Shown: positions 27,421-36,584 of the stretch, one piece after another
Layout of the letters: each line of letters begins with the position of its first letter
Numbering within the stretch: position 1 is the stretch's first letter
DNA from: Methylosinus sp. Ce-a6
Lineage (GTDB): Bacteria; Pseudomonadota; Alphaproteobacteria; Rhizobiales; Beijerinckiaceae
Direction: 5' to 3'
Length of the DNA stretch: 64,000 nucleotides
Assembly (NCBI RefSeq): GCF_009811655.1
Contig: NZ_BGJX01000014.1
Coordinates: 1 to 64,000, forward strand
Notes under the pieces: generated by a model
The model's input: only the letters and a program-made list of their open reading frames with translations
Databases searched by the model: none
What the model was told of the DNA's origin: nothing
Position numbers and translations under genes: made by a program

Positions 27421-28643
27421 GCGACATGTCCGACCTGCAGGCCGTGGTGCTGTGTGGCGGACTAGGATCGCGCCTCGGCAGTCTGACCGCGCAGACGCCG
27501 AAACCGCTTCTTCCCGTCGGAGGCAAGCCCTTTCTCGAACGGCAATTGTTCGAGATCGCTCGGCATGGCGTGCGCAGGATCATTCTGCTGGCCGCCTATC
27601 ATGCCGATCTCGTGCGTCAATTCGCCGAGCGCGCAGACTTTGGTCCATTGAGCGGACTCCAAATCGAAGTGTCGGTGGAGCCCGACCGCGCGGGCACTGG
27701 CGGCGCTCTTCGCAATGCGCTCGACAGGCTGGACGACGCCTTTTTGTTGTTCAATGGCGACTCCTGGTTCGACATCAATATTCTCGACCTGGCGACGCGC
27801 GCGCGCTCGATGCCAGAGGCGCTCGCCGCCCTTGCTCTGCGCGAAGTGCCGGACAGCAGCCGCTATGGCGCAGTCGCGCTCGAGGGCCCGTGGATCAGGG
27901 ATTTCCGTGCAACCGGCTCGGCCGGGGAACCCGGCCTCGTGAACGCCGGCGTTTACGCGATGAAAAAAGAGCTCGTCGCGGGACTCGGGCCGAAATCGTC
28001 GCTCGAACATGATTGTCTGCCGGCTCTGGCGCGCGCTGGACGTCTGGCCGGTCATCGCTACGACGGTTTCTTCATCGATATCGGCACGCCGGAAACGCAC
28101 GCCGAGGCGCAGCACAGCGTTCCTGCGCGCCAACGCCGTCCTGCCGTGTTTCTCGATCGCGACGGCGTGATCAATGAAGATTTCGGCCATGTCGGCCACA
28201 GCGAGAACTTCGTCTGGCGCTCGGGCGCGATCGAAATGATAAAGACCTTCAACGACCTCGGCTGGTTCGTGTTCGTGGTGACGAATCAGGCGGGAGTCGC
28301 CAAGGGCAAATACACCGAAGAAGACGTCGACGCCCTGCATCGCCATATGCGGGCGGAGCTCGCCATGATCGGCGCCTATGTCGACGACATCCGTTACTGT
28401 CCCTACCATGTGGATGGGATCGTCGCGCGTTACGCCAAGGAGTCGGATTGGCGGAAACCAGAGCCGGGCATGATACTCGACCTGCTCGACCGCTGGCCGG
28501 TCGCGATCGAGAGGAGCGCGATGATAGGGGACAAGGATTCGGACATGGAGGCCGCTCGTCGCGCGGGCGTGAGGGGCTTCAAAGTGGAAAGCGATACTCG
28601 GATCGAGACGCTCAAATATCAAATCGTGGACGCCTGCGGATGA
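27417..28643 (+). CDS. Fusion of HddC-like nucleotidyltransferase and GmhB-like heptose-bisphosphate phosphatase
   Basis: A 408-residue two-domain protein. Residues ~1-235 are a sugar-nucleotidyltransferase: VVLCGGLGSRLGSLTAQTPK, FLLFNGDSWFDIN, LVNAGVYAMKK. From ~240 a HAD phosphatase follows: VFLDRDGVINEDF, VTNQAGVAKGKY, WRKPEPGM, IGDKDSDMEAARRAG. The first would make GDP-heptose from heptose 1-phosphate, the second remove the 7-phosphate. These are usually two proteins (HddC and GmhB). The phosphatase keeps its catalytic aspartates, but has only one cysteine (CPYH) where E. coli GmhB has a zinc-binding cysteine set. ATG overlaps the gmhA stop. Confidence 0.88.
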   Translation: MSDMSDLQAVVLCGGLGSRLGSLTAQTPKPLLPVGGKPFLERQLFEIARHGVRRIILLAAYHADLVRQFAERADFGPLSGLQIEVSVEPDRAGTGGALRNALDRLDDAFLLFNGDSWFDINILDLATRARSMPEALAALALREVPDSSRYGAVALEGPWIRDFRATGSAGEPGLVNAGVYAMKKELVAGLGPKSSLEHDCLPALARAGRLAGHRYDGFFIDIGTPETHAEAQHSVPARQRRPAVFLDRDGVINEDFGHVGHSENFVWRSGAIEMIKTFNDLGWFVFVVTNQAGVAKGKYTEEDVDALHRHMRAELAMIGAYVDDIRYCPYHVDGIVARYAKESDWRKPEPGMILDLLDRWPVAIERSAMIGDKDSDMEAARRAGVRGFKVESDTRIETLKYQIVDACG

Positions 28644-28721
28644 CGATCTCGATCCTGCCGATGGACGTCGGCGGGCTCGGTGAGCGCAAAACGCGGCCTA
28701 CAGGTGGAACAGGTAACGAGC

Positions 28722-31700
28722 ATGTCGATGGATGAAGCGCGCGTATTTCAATTTCATTCTGGATCGGCAGTCGGTGACGCTGTCACCAATTCCATGTTCT
28801 ACATGCAAGAATTGCTCGAGGAATATTCGATTCCGTCTCGTATTTTCGTCGAGCATCGCGATCCTCGCCTCGCCGACCGACTGTCGCTTATCGGCGAGTT
28901 CCGTCCACGTCCGGACGACGTGCTCATCATTCATCATTCGATGGGACACGACATTCTGCCGATGCTCACGCATCTGAACTGCCGCAAGATTCTCCATTAT
29001 CATAACGTCACCCCGCCGAGCTTCTTCGAAAGCGGTTCGTTCATCCGTCGCTATGCGGCCAAGGGCCTGCAGATGCTCGATGAGTTTCGCGATCATGTGC
29101 TGGGCGCCAGCGCCGACTCGAATTTCAATGCCGCCGAACTGCGCAGCCGCGGTTATGCGAATCCGGTCACGATCCCTGCTTTGCGCGATTACGCGCCGCT
29201 GCGCACACAGCCCTTCGATCCCGAACCGCATTATTACGAGACGCCTCGGTATCAGCTTCTATTCGTCGGACGAATTAATCCGAACAAGGGTCAGCTTCAC
29301 CTTGTCGAGTTCATGGAGCGCTACGCTGACGCTTTCGAGTATCCGCTCCATCTGACGCTGGTCGGCCGGCTGAACGAGGCCGAACCCTATGCCCAGCAGC
29401 TGCTCGCCGCCGTCCAGCGCGCGAAATTGCAGGACCGAATAACCATCACCGGGCACGTTTCCGAAGCGGGTCTGCTCGGCCATTACCGAGCAGCCGACGC
29501 CTATGTTTCGATGAGCGAGCATGAAGGCTTCGGCGTGCCGCTCTTGGAGGCCATGGCTTTTGACGTTCCGGTCATCGCCTATGACACGAGCGCGATCGGC
29601 GACACGATGGGCGGCGCCGGCGTCCTGCTGAAATCGACGCGGCCGGCCGAATTGGCGGAGCGTCTCGACTGGCTGTTCTCCGATCGCCGAAATCGTCGCC
29701 ATGTCCTGCGCGGCCAGCGTCGCCGATTGATGGATTTCGATCGCGCGAGCGTGGCCGCGAGGCTGGTCGACTTTCTCGCGCCGTTCCTGTCGGACTCGGT
29801 CAAGCCGGCGAGGCGAGAAGCGCTCGCGGCCGCCGAACGCAAGCGTCGCGACGAGAGCGCGACCGCGTCGAGGCAATATGTCATCGAAGGCCCGTGTGAG
29901 ACCTCCTACAGTCTCGCCATCACCAATCGCAAACTGGCGATCGGCCTCGACCGGCGATCCGATTGCGCCGCCTCGCTCGTGCCGATGGAAGGCGTGCCCG
30001 GCTACCAGCTCCGCGAAGATGGCGTGCGGGCCAATCCTGAAATTATTCCTCTTCTGCAGCGCGCGACATTCAACCCCGAAGCAACGGTGGTGAGTTTCCG
30101 CAATATGTACCCCATGCGGCCTGCCGGCATGATGGGCGACTTCAGTCTATGCGGAATTTCATGGGAAGAGAGCGAGATCTCGTTACAACTCGCGCGCCTG
30201 ATCAATCGCTACTGCGACGGCGTGGCGGCGCCGACCGAATTTGTCCGCCGCGTTTATCGCAACTCTGGAATACGGGTTCCGATGTCTCTTTACGGGCACG
30301 GAATCGATCATCTCGCCGATGCGCCGGCCAGCCCCAAGCGGTCGGACCGTCCATTTACATTTTTGCATGTGTCGTCCGGCCTGGCGCGCAAGGGCATCGA
30401 GGATCTGATCATCGCGTACTGCGCCGCATTCACGCGGCAGGACAATGTGCAGCTCGTCATCAAGACGTACCGCAATGTCACGAACGTCGTGGAACATTGG
30501 TATGACATGCTGATCAAGGACCGACCCGAAGCCCCCGTCGTAAAGATTGTCTTCGACGACCTCGATCAACATGCGATGTGCCGCCTCTATCAGAGCAGCG
30601 ACGCAGTCGTGCTGCCCACACGTGGGGAAGGCTTCGGCTACCCGGCTGCAGAGGCGATGTTTTTCGGCGTGCCCTTGATCGTGACCGGCTATTCTGGGCA
30701 GATGGATTTCTGCGCCGAAAACAACGCCTACCTGCTCGACTACGACTTCGAGCTCACGGGAAGCCACCTCGGCGTTACGGAAGCCATGTGGGCAAGAGTC
30801 CGCATCGATGATCTGGCTCAAAAGATGCTCCACATGTACAACGGCACGCGAAAAGCAGAGATCGCAAATAAGCTTTCCAATGCATCAAAGAGGGCCACCG
30901 AAATGACGTGGGATTCTACGTCACAAAAGATCGACGACTTTGTGAAAGAGCTCGAACAGCGAAAATCCATCAATCGGAAACTCAGGATCGGCTGGGTATC
31001 GACATGGAACACAAAATGTGGCATCGCTAGATATTCTGATTTTCTAATATCGAACTTGCCTGAAGATCGTTTCGATATCAAAATTTTCGCCAATTATCTC
31101 AAAGGTTCGCGCCCGGACGAAGCAAACGTCGTCAGGAACTGGACCCACCGCGGAGAGCCCCTCGATGAAGTCGTAGCGGCAGCGCTCGCCGAGTCGTGTG
31201 ACATCGTGGTGTTTCAATACAACTACGGCTTCCACACGCTCGCCGAGCTGGCCGACGCAGTGGAGCGCCTCGACAGCGCGGACATCGAGACACACATATT
31301 CTTCCACAAGACGAAGCCGACAGAGATCGATGGCGACACCGAGTCGATCGCCAATGTCGCCGCCCAGCTGAAAAAGGCCACGCGCCTCGTGGTGCATTCG
31401 GTCGAGGACGTGAACCGCCTGAAGGAGTTCGGCCTGGTCGACAATGTGGTCAAGCTCCCGCACGGGGCGATACGTCCCGTCCGTGTCGATCACATGTCGA
31501 TTCGTCAATTGCTTGGATTTGGACAACGCCATCCAATCATTGGCTGCTATGGTTTCGTGACCCCGCTGAAAGGGCTTCACCAGTTGATACTGGCTTTTGC
31601 GATGATCGCTCGCAAGCAGCCGCACGCGCTCCTGATGTTGATCAATGCAGTCAACGACGATGAACCGTCGCAGGTCGAGAGCGAGCGTTGCCGCGTGTTG

Positions 31701-32621
31701 GTGGAGCAGCTTGGACTGTCCGACCGAGTCGTGATGTTTCCGGAATACCTGGACGATCAGGAATCGTTTCTACTCATGCAGGCGTGCGATGTAATCGTCT
31801 TCCCATATCAGGAGAGCGGCGAGTCCTCGAGCGCCGCAGTCCGCCACGGAATCTCCACCCTTCGGCCGATCCTGGCGACGCCGCTCCCGATCTTCGAAAA
31901 TGTCGCATCCATGATCGAACGATGCGAGGACACCTCCCCTGCGGCGATCGCGATCGGCGTCGAAAAGCTGCTCGGGGATAGCGCGCGACAAGCCGAGCTG
32001 AGAGCGGAACAGTCCAAATGGCTCGAACTCCATGATTGGCGCGTCGTCGGCGAACGTTTCGCAAATATGATGATCGGTCTTTATCAGGACCGACACAATG
32101 TCTCGGTCGAACGAGTATCCCGTCCCCTCCTCGCCCGCGTCGATGACGCTGCGCCGGAATTCGAGGAGTGGATGATGGATCTGCCGGATCGCGCATTCGT
32201 CCAACTCGCCTATCAGCGCGTTCTCGGCCGCGATCCGGACGAAGCAGACTTCGGCGCCTCTATCCACGCGCTCGGCGCCGGTCAGGTCACGCGAGAAGAG
32301 CTGGTGGCTTCCCTGTATGATTCCGTCGAACGCGAGCAGGCGAGCGTCAACCCCACGTCGGACGAACGAAAAAGCGCGTGGAGCTTTTCAGAGCTCGATT
32401 CGGGCGACGATCAGGAATTCGTCGAGAGAGTCTATCAGCGTCTGCTGGGACGTGCGGCCGATGAAGTCGGCCTAGCGAACGCTCTGGGCTACCTTCAGGC
32501 GGGCGGGACACGGCGCCATATCGCGGAGTCGATACTCGGCTCTGACGAGTTCATGACGAGAAACAAAGCGATAATGATCGTTTTCGATTCCTTGCCCGCT
32601 GAAGAAGATGCATCCCGATGA
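28722..32621 (+). CDS. Giant multi-domain glycosyltransferase: three GT4-like units and two DUF4214-like repeats
   Basis: A 1299-residue protein from the ATG at 28722 (GTG at 28680 is also possible). Three GT-B units can be recognised by their E-x7-E-like segments: SEHEGFGVPLLEAMAF near residue 265, TRGEGFGYPAAEAMFF near 633, and YQESGESSSAAVRHG near 1029. The second and third are preceded by FLHVSSGLARKG and IGWVSTWNTKCGIARYS starts. The tail has two related repeats, FVQLAYQRVLGRDPDEADF near 1158 and FVERVYQRLLGRAADEVGL near 1232, of the DUF4214 kind seen in secreted and GT proteins. It likely adds several sugars to a surface glycan built from the sugars made upstream. The third unit's 5' part (30810-31090) is A+T rich. 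Confidence 0.88.
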   Translation: MSMDEARVFQFHSGSAVGDAVTNSMFYMQELLEEYSIPSRIFVEHRDPRLADRLSLIGEFRPRPDDVLIIHHSMGHDILPMLTHLNCRKILHYHNVTPPSFFESGSFIRRYAAKGLQMLDEFRDHVLGASADSNFNAAELRSRGYANPVTIPALRDYAPLRTQPFDPEPHYYETPRYQLLFVGRINPNKGQLHLVEFMERYADAFEYPLHLTLVGRLNEAEPYAQQLLAAVQRAKLQDRITITGHVSEAGLLGHYRAADAYVSMSEHEGFGVPLLEAMAFDVPVIAYDTSAIGDTMGGAGVLLKSTRPAELAERLDWLFSDRRNRRHVLRGQRRRLMDFDRASVAARLVDFLAPFLSDSVKPARREALAAAERKRRDESATASRQYVIEGPCETSYSLAITNRKLAIGLDRRSDCAASLVPMEGVPGYQLREDGVRANPEIIPLLQRATFNPEATVVSFRNMYPMRPAGMMGDFSLCGISWEESEISLQLARLINRYCDGVAAPTEFVRRVYRNSGIRVPMSLYGHGIDHLADAPASPKRSDRPFTFLHVSSGLARKGIEDLIIAYCAAFTRQDNVQLVIKTYRNVTNVVEHWYDMLIKDRPEAPVVKIVFDDLDQHAMCRLYQSSDAVVLPTRGEGFGYPAAEAMFFGVPLIVTGYSGQMDFCAENNAYLLDYDFELTGSHLGVTEAMWARVRIDDLAQKMLHMYNGTRKAEIANKLSNASKRATEMTWDSTSQKIDDFVKELEQRKSINRKLRIGWVSTWNTKCGIARYSDFLISNLPEDRFDIKIFANYLKGSRPDEANVVRNWTHRGEPLDEVVAAALAESCDIVVFQYNYGFHTLAELADAVERLDSADIETHIFFHKTKPTEIDGDTESIANVAAQLKKATRLVVHSVEDVNRLKEFGLVDNVVKLPHGAIRPVRVDHMSIRQLLGFGQRHPIIGCYGFVTPLKGLHQLILAFAMIARKQPHALLMLINAVNDDEPSQVESERCRVLVEQLGLSDRVVMFPEYLDDQESFLLMQACDVIVFPYQESGESSSAAVRHGISTLRPILATPLPIFENVASMIERCEDTSPAAIAIGVEKLLGDSARQAELRAEQSKWLELHDWRVVGERFANMMIGLYQDRHNVSVERVSRPLLARVDDAAPEFEEWMMDLPDRAFVQLAYQRVLGRDPDEADFGASIHALGAGQVTREELVASLYDSVEREQASVNPTSDERKSAWSFSELDSGDDQEFVERVYQRLLGRAADEVGLANALGYLQAGGTRRHIAESILGSDEFMTRNKAIMIVFDSLPAEEDASR

Positions 32622-33880
32622 ACGACGACGCCACCGCCACGCATGACGGACCCATGAAATTCGAAAGCGCAGGTCGCGCCGAGAGTGTGGGCGCCGACTT
32701 GGAAGGTCTTCCTGCCGAAGCGTTGAAACGACTCTGGCCCGCTTGGCGAGACAGCAATCGTCTCGACGTTTCACGACAGGCGCTACGCGCCTGCGCGGCA
32801 GATTTGTCCTGGACGCACGGACCAAATGCGGTTTCGATCGCGCGTCGCATCGCCGAAGACTTTGTCACCTTCCCGGAATTCGAACTGGAAATCGACAATC
32901 GCGATCTGGCGAAAAAGATCGCCGGATTCGAGTCGGAGAACGCTCGGGCATTCAATGCGATTCTCGCTTTTCTCATCAACCCGCACGACAAACATTGCTT
33001 GGAAGAGGTGATACTCGAAGCCGCGCGGGCGAACGATGAAGATGCTGTTCGTAGATTGATGCGACGGTTGCTCGACTGCTCCGATTTCGGGTTGCACGTC
33101 ACTCGCATTCTGTCGCGCCTTTCCGATGAGCGCCTCACATTACCGGTCGATGTCCTCGGGGCGATCGTACAGAGACTTCCGACTGGCGCAGGCACGCTTT
33201 CTGGACTCATGTTGCGAGAAGCGCTCGTGGAAGCGTTGGCGCCGAATGCTCCGCAAACCCTCGCCACTCGCAATATTCCTGCGACTGCGAAGTATCTGAT
33301 CGACCTTGCCGAGGCGAAGCGGACAACGCGCGTCATTCGCCGCGAGACGACGCTGAACGAGGCGCTGATCGAAAAACTGGGGGCCGAGGTGCGGCGTCGG
33401 CTTGCCCCAATGGCGCCGAAGGAGACAGCAAACGAGAACAAGCCGCGCGTCAAACAAGAGAGCGGCGTCGTCGGCTGGCTCGAAGCCATACTGCAGTTCG
33501 GATCCGTGACTTTGCAGACGTCTTCTCTCCGATCGAACTACGCAAAGATCGGCTCGGACGGATTGCTCACTGCGGAGACACACCCGCTCGGCAGCGCCTT
33601 CCAATACGGTCCATACGTCACATTGCCGCCAGGCTATTACAGCGTGACGTTCATAGGCGAGATGACGACGCCGGCTGTAGCCGAATTTGTCGTCACCAGC
33701 GCTTTCAGCCAAAATGTGCTCGCGTCTTGCGCGATCGTCGCGACGGATTCTGTTCCGCTCGCCCAGCTCACATTCCTGCTGTCACAACGCGAGGACAATT
33801 GTGAGTTCATCATTCGCGTGAAATCATCAGCAGGGCGCGTCCGTTCGCGCGGCGTCGAAATCGATTGGCGGCCTTTGTAG
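32618..33880 (+). CDS. Hypothetical protein coupled to the giant glycosyltransferase
   Basis: 420 residues, no signal peptide. The first ~270 are helical with no recognised family. The last ~100 look like a beta-sandwich: YGPYVTLPPGYYSVTFIGE, AEFVVTSAFSQNVLA, FIIRVKSSAGRVRSRGVEI. A similar tail occurs in the protein at 43097-43996, which is also the partner of a multi-GT4 protein. Its ATG overlaps the glycosyltransferase stop (ATGA). It may bind or measure a glycan, but this is only inference. Confidence 0.75.
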   Translation: MNDDATATHDGPMKFESAGRAESVGADLEGLPAEALKRLWPAWRDSNRLDVSRQALRACAADLSWTHGPNAVSIARRIAEDFVTFPEFELEIDNRDLAKKIAGFESENARAFNAILAFLINPHDKHCLEEVILEAARANDEDAVRRLMRRLLDCSDFGLHVTRILSRLSDERLTLPVDVLGAIVQRLPTGAGTLSGLMLREALVEALAPNAPQTLATRNIPATAKYLIDLAEAKRTTRVIRRETTLNEALIEKLGAEVRRRLAPMAPKETANENKPRVKQESGVVGWLEAILQFGSVTLQTSSLRSNYAKIGSDGLLTAETHPLGSAFQYGPYVTLPPGYYSVTFIGEMTTPAVAEFVVTSAFSQNVLASCAIVATDSVPLAQLTFLLSQREDNCEFIIRVKSSAGRVRSRGVEIDWRPL

Positions 33881-34092
33881 TCGCCTCTCCCGGCGGTCTG
33901 CCGCCATATTTCCGCAGGCTTTGGGCGGACCGCGAGTTTTCGTTCAAGCGCATCTTCTGTGACGAGAGGCCTATGCTCGATCCCAGACGAGGCCGCACGA
34001 AGATCTGCCGCCCGTCCGTTCCGGCGGGGAAAACTCCGGCCGAATTGTCCGCTATGCGAGGCCTGGCCGCATCCTCGCGGCGCGCCCGATCG

Positions 34093-35559
34093 TCACGGAG
34101 ATTCGGCTGCGTAGCTCGCCGCGCGGTCGGCGGCCTCGCGCCGGCCGGCCGATATTTTCAGCGTCGCCTTCATTCCCGACCTGAGCGAGAGATCCGCATT
34201 GGGCGCGTCGACGACGATGCGATCGCCCGCGGCGTTTTCGTCGGCGGAAACCCGAAGAATCTCGCCGACCTTTCCCTCGTAGACGCGGTTCGGAAATTCG
34301 TCGACGGTGAAAGAGACCTCGTCCCCGACCTTGATCCCGTCGATGTCCTTTCCGGTCAGATCGACGATGACTCGCACATCGGGACCAGAGGCGACCGAGA
34401 AGAGATCGCGCTCGTCTTTCGCCGAGCCGATGGTTTGGCCGGGCTCGACATTGCGCGAAGTGACGGTTCCGGCGATCGGCGAGAGGATCTCGCTGTCGGC
34501 GAGGCGGGCCTCGGCGGCTTCCAGCGCGACGCGCGAGCGCGCAGCCGCGGCTTCGTCGCTCGTCTTGCGCGCCTCCGCCCGCTCGAGCGCGAGGCGCGAT
34601 TTCTCGAGCGCCTTGCGCGCCGCCGCGCGCCGCTTGGCGAGCTCCTGACTTTCGTCGAGACGCGCCTTCGCGTCGGCGATCGCGGTCTCGTCTTTGGCGA
34701 GCTTGTCGAGCGTCTCGGAGAGCGCAGCCCTTTCGCGATCGACGATCGATTGGAGGGGACGCGGGTCGAGTCGCGCGCAAATCTGGCCCGCCGTCACCTC
34801 GCCCCCCACATCGCAATAGACCGCCTCGACCTTGCCGGATGTCTTGGCTCTGATCGGCGTCGTCGCCGCGGCCTCGATGACGCCGGTCGCTTCCACGACG
34901 CTGATCGCCGGGCCGCGAGCGACCGGCGTCTCCGCCCGATGATCCGCGATCGTTCCACGAGTCGCCCAATAGAGGCCTCCGGTCACGAGAGCGAGCGTCG
35001 CGACCCCGGCGGCGATTTGCGGGATTCGATTGCGCTCATGCTTGCTCGACTCGCCGTCTGAAGGAGCAAGCGCCGCCGTCCCCGCGCTCGACGCTTCGAG
35101 ATGGTCGGCGAGCCGACCGAGCACATCCTCCGCCGCTTCCCGTGCGCCGGATTGGACATGCCAATCCAAATTTTCCGGGGACTTGTGCAGGATCGCGCTC
35201 GTCACCACCGTCTTTCCGTCCTTTTCGGAAAAGGTCAGGGTTTCGACCGCTTCGGTCTGCGGGGCGCCGTCGTATCGAAATGTCTGCACCAGGCGCCGGG
35301 GCTCCTCGATCTCTCGATATTCGCCGCTGACCCCGTGCTGCTGGCCGTCCGCGCCGATCAGCACGATGCGCCATTTTCCATTCACGCGGAGATCGATGTC
35401 GCACTCGCATACGATCGAGCCGCCGGGACGATACCAGCATTTGACCTGCTCGGCCCGTGTCCAAGCCTCGAAAACCCGCCGGATCGGCGCATCGAGAACA
35501 TATTCGAGAGTAATCTTCGGAGTTTGCGCTTCGATCGAAATTTCGGGCTTGCCTGACAT
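34093..35559 (-). CDS. SRPBCC (AHSA1-like) domain fused to an HlyD/MacA-type periplasmic adaptor
   Basis: A 488-residue protein with an unusual layout. Residues ~10-155 are an SRPBCC/AHSA1 domain: YVLDAPIRRVFEAWTRAEQ, WYRPGGSIVCECDIDLRVNG, GEYREIEEPRRLVQTFRY, FSEKDGKTVV. A polar linker and one membrane helix (IAAGVATLALVTGGLYWATR, about 185-205) follow. The rest is an HlyD-family adaptor: VIEAAATTPIRAKTSGKVEA, a coiled coil rich in Ala/Glu/Arg, ILSPIAGTVTSRNVEPGQTI, and a beta-barrel. So the ligand-binding domain would be cytoplasmic and the adaptor periplasmic. No MacB-type ABC or other pump partner is next to it. No stop or frameshift is visible at the join. Confidence 0.85.
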   Translation of the reverse strand: MSGKPEISIEAQTPKITLEYVLDAPIRRVFEAWTRAEQVKCWYRPGGSIVCECDIDLRVNGKWRIVLIGADGQQHGVSGEYREIEEPRRLVQTFRYDGAPQTEAVETLTFSEKDGKTVVTSAILHKSPENLDWHVQSGAREAAEDVLGRLADHLEASSAGTAALAPSDGESSKHERNRIPQIAAGVATLALVTGGLYWATRGTIADHRAETPVARGPAISVVEATGVIEAAATTPIRAKTSGKVEAVYCDVGGEVTAGQICARLDPRPLQSIVDRERAALSETLDKLAKDETAIADAKARLDESQELAKRRAAARKALEKSRLALERAEARKTSDEAAAARSRVALEAAEARLADSEILSPIAGTVTSRNVEPGQTIGSAKDERDLFSVASGPDVRVIVDLTGKDIDGIKVGDEVSFTVDEFPNRVYEGKVGEILRVSADENAAGDRIVVDAPNADLSLRSGMKATLKISAGRREAADRAASYAAESP

Positions 35560-35581
35560 GCCGATCCCTTGCCTTCTGTTT

Positions 35582-35681
35582 AGAGCGGCTTCCGATCCTT
35601 TTGGATCGAAAGCTGCTCTAATTTGTCGTTGGGAGCGAATTCTGGTCGCCCGAACGATTCCGTTCGAGCGGAAAGCGCTCT
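35582..35681. repeat. Intergenic mosaic repeat (family E) between pstB and the SRPBCC-HlyD gene
   Basis: Starts TAGAGCGGCTTCCGATCC, folding with GGATCGAAAGCTGCTCTA (hairpin 35581-35620, loop TTTT), and ends GGAAAGCGCTCT. It resembles the other TAGAGC elements of this window in its ends. It may end transcription from pstB, read from right to left. Confidence 0.6.
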
Positions 35682-35694
35682 CGCGGTCTTCCAG

Positions 35695-36480
35695 TCAGCC
35701 GAAGCGGCCAGTGATATATTCCTGCGTTTTTCGCTGAGCGGGCGAGGTGAAGACCTTCTTGGTGGCGCCGAACTCCAGAAGCTCGCCGAGATACATGAAG
35801 GCGGTGAAGTCGGAGACGCGAGCCGCCTGCTGCATATTGTGCGTGACGATCGCGATCGTGAATGTCTTGGCGAGATTGTCGATGAGTTCTTCGATCTTGG
35901 CGGTCGAAATCGGGTCGAGCGCCGAGCAGGGCTCGTCGAACAGAATGATCTCGGGGCGGATCGCGACGGTGCGGGCGATGCACAAACGTTGCTGCTGACC
36001 GCCCGACAGACCGAGGCCGCTGGCGTGGAGCTGATCCCGAACCTCGTTCCAGAGCGCGGCGTCGCGAAGCGCCTGCTCGACGCGCGCATCCAGCTCGCTA
36101 CGCCCGAGCCGCTCATAGACTCTGACGCCGAAGGCGATGTTCTCATAGATCGACATTGGGAAGGGAGTGGGCTTTTGAAACACCATCCCCACGCGCGAGC
36201 GCAACAGATTGACGTCTATGTCGGGTGACAAAACATCTTCGCCGTCGAGCAGCACCTCGCCCTCGGCCCGCTGGTTCGGGTAGAGGTCGTACATTCGGTT
36301 GAACACGCGCAGCAGCGTCGATTTTCCGCAGCCGGACGGCCCGATGAAGGCCGTCACTTTGTTGGTATAGAGCGGAAAGGAGATCGATTTCAACGCACGC
36401 GACTGGCCATAGAAGAAATCGAGACTTGCGACCGAGACCTTCGTCGGCAGCGGGGCATGAATAACCGGCATGGCGGTCAT
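35695..36480 (-). CDS. pstB: Phosphate ABC transporter ATP-binding protein
   Basis: A 261-residue ABC ATPase with Walker [13 protein letters not shown]-loop [16 protein letters not shown] (a hallmark of PstB), signature [10 protein letters not shown], Walker [14 protein letters not shown], and EEYITGRFG-like end (QEYITGRFG). It would power phosphate uptake with PstSCA, but none of those genes lies next to it, so it is an orphan copy. The ATG at 36480 has GGAGGAG in front. A Pho-box-like sequence lies about 60 bases upstream. Confidence 0.93.
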   Translation of the reverse strand: MTAMPVIHAPLPTKVSVASLDFFYGQSRALKSISFPLYTNKVTAFIGPSGCGKSTLLRVFNRMYDLYPNQRAEGEVLLDGEDVLSPDIDVNLLRSRVGMVFQKPTPFPMSIYENIAFGVRVYERLGRSELDARVEQALRDAALWNEVRDQLHASGLGLSGGQQQRLCIARTVAIRPEIILFDEPCSALDPISTAKIEELIDNLAKTFTIAIVTHNMQQAARVSDFTAFMYLGELLEFGATKKVFTSPAQRKTQEYITGRFG

Positions 36481-36540
36481 CTTCGCTCCTCCCCTTGGTG
36501 CAACGCCCGTACGAGCCGACCCGGATACCACGATCGTTGC

Positions 36541-36558
36541 GTGACATTGAGATGACCG
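36541..36558 (-). promoter_or_regulatory. Pho-box-like site upstream of pstB
   Basis: On the minus strand CGGTCAT and ATGTCAC are separated by CTCA, i.e. two imperfect CTGTCAT repeats at 11-base spacing (6/7 and 5/7 matches). The right repeat ends about 60 bases before the pstB ATG. This fits PhoB control, but two imperfect repeats can occur by chance. Confidence 0.45.
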
Positions 36559-36584
36559 GCGGCGGCGGCGCTCTCGAGAGCTCC

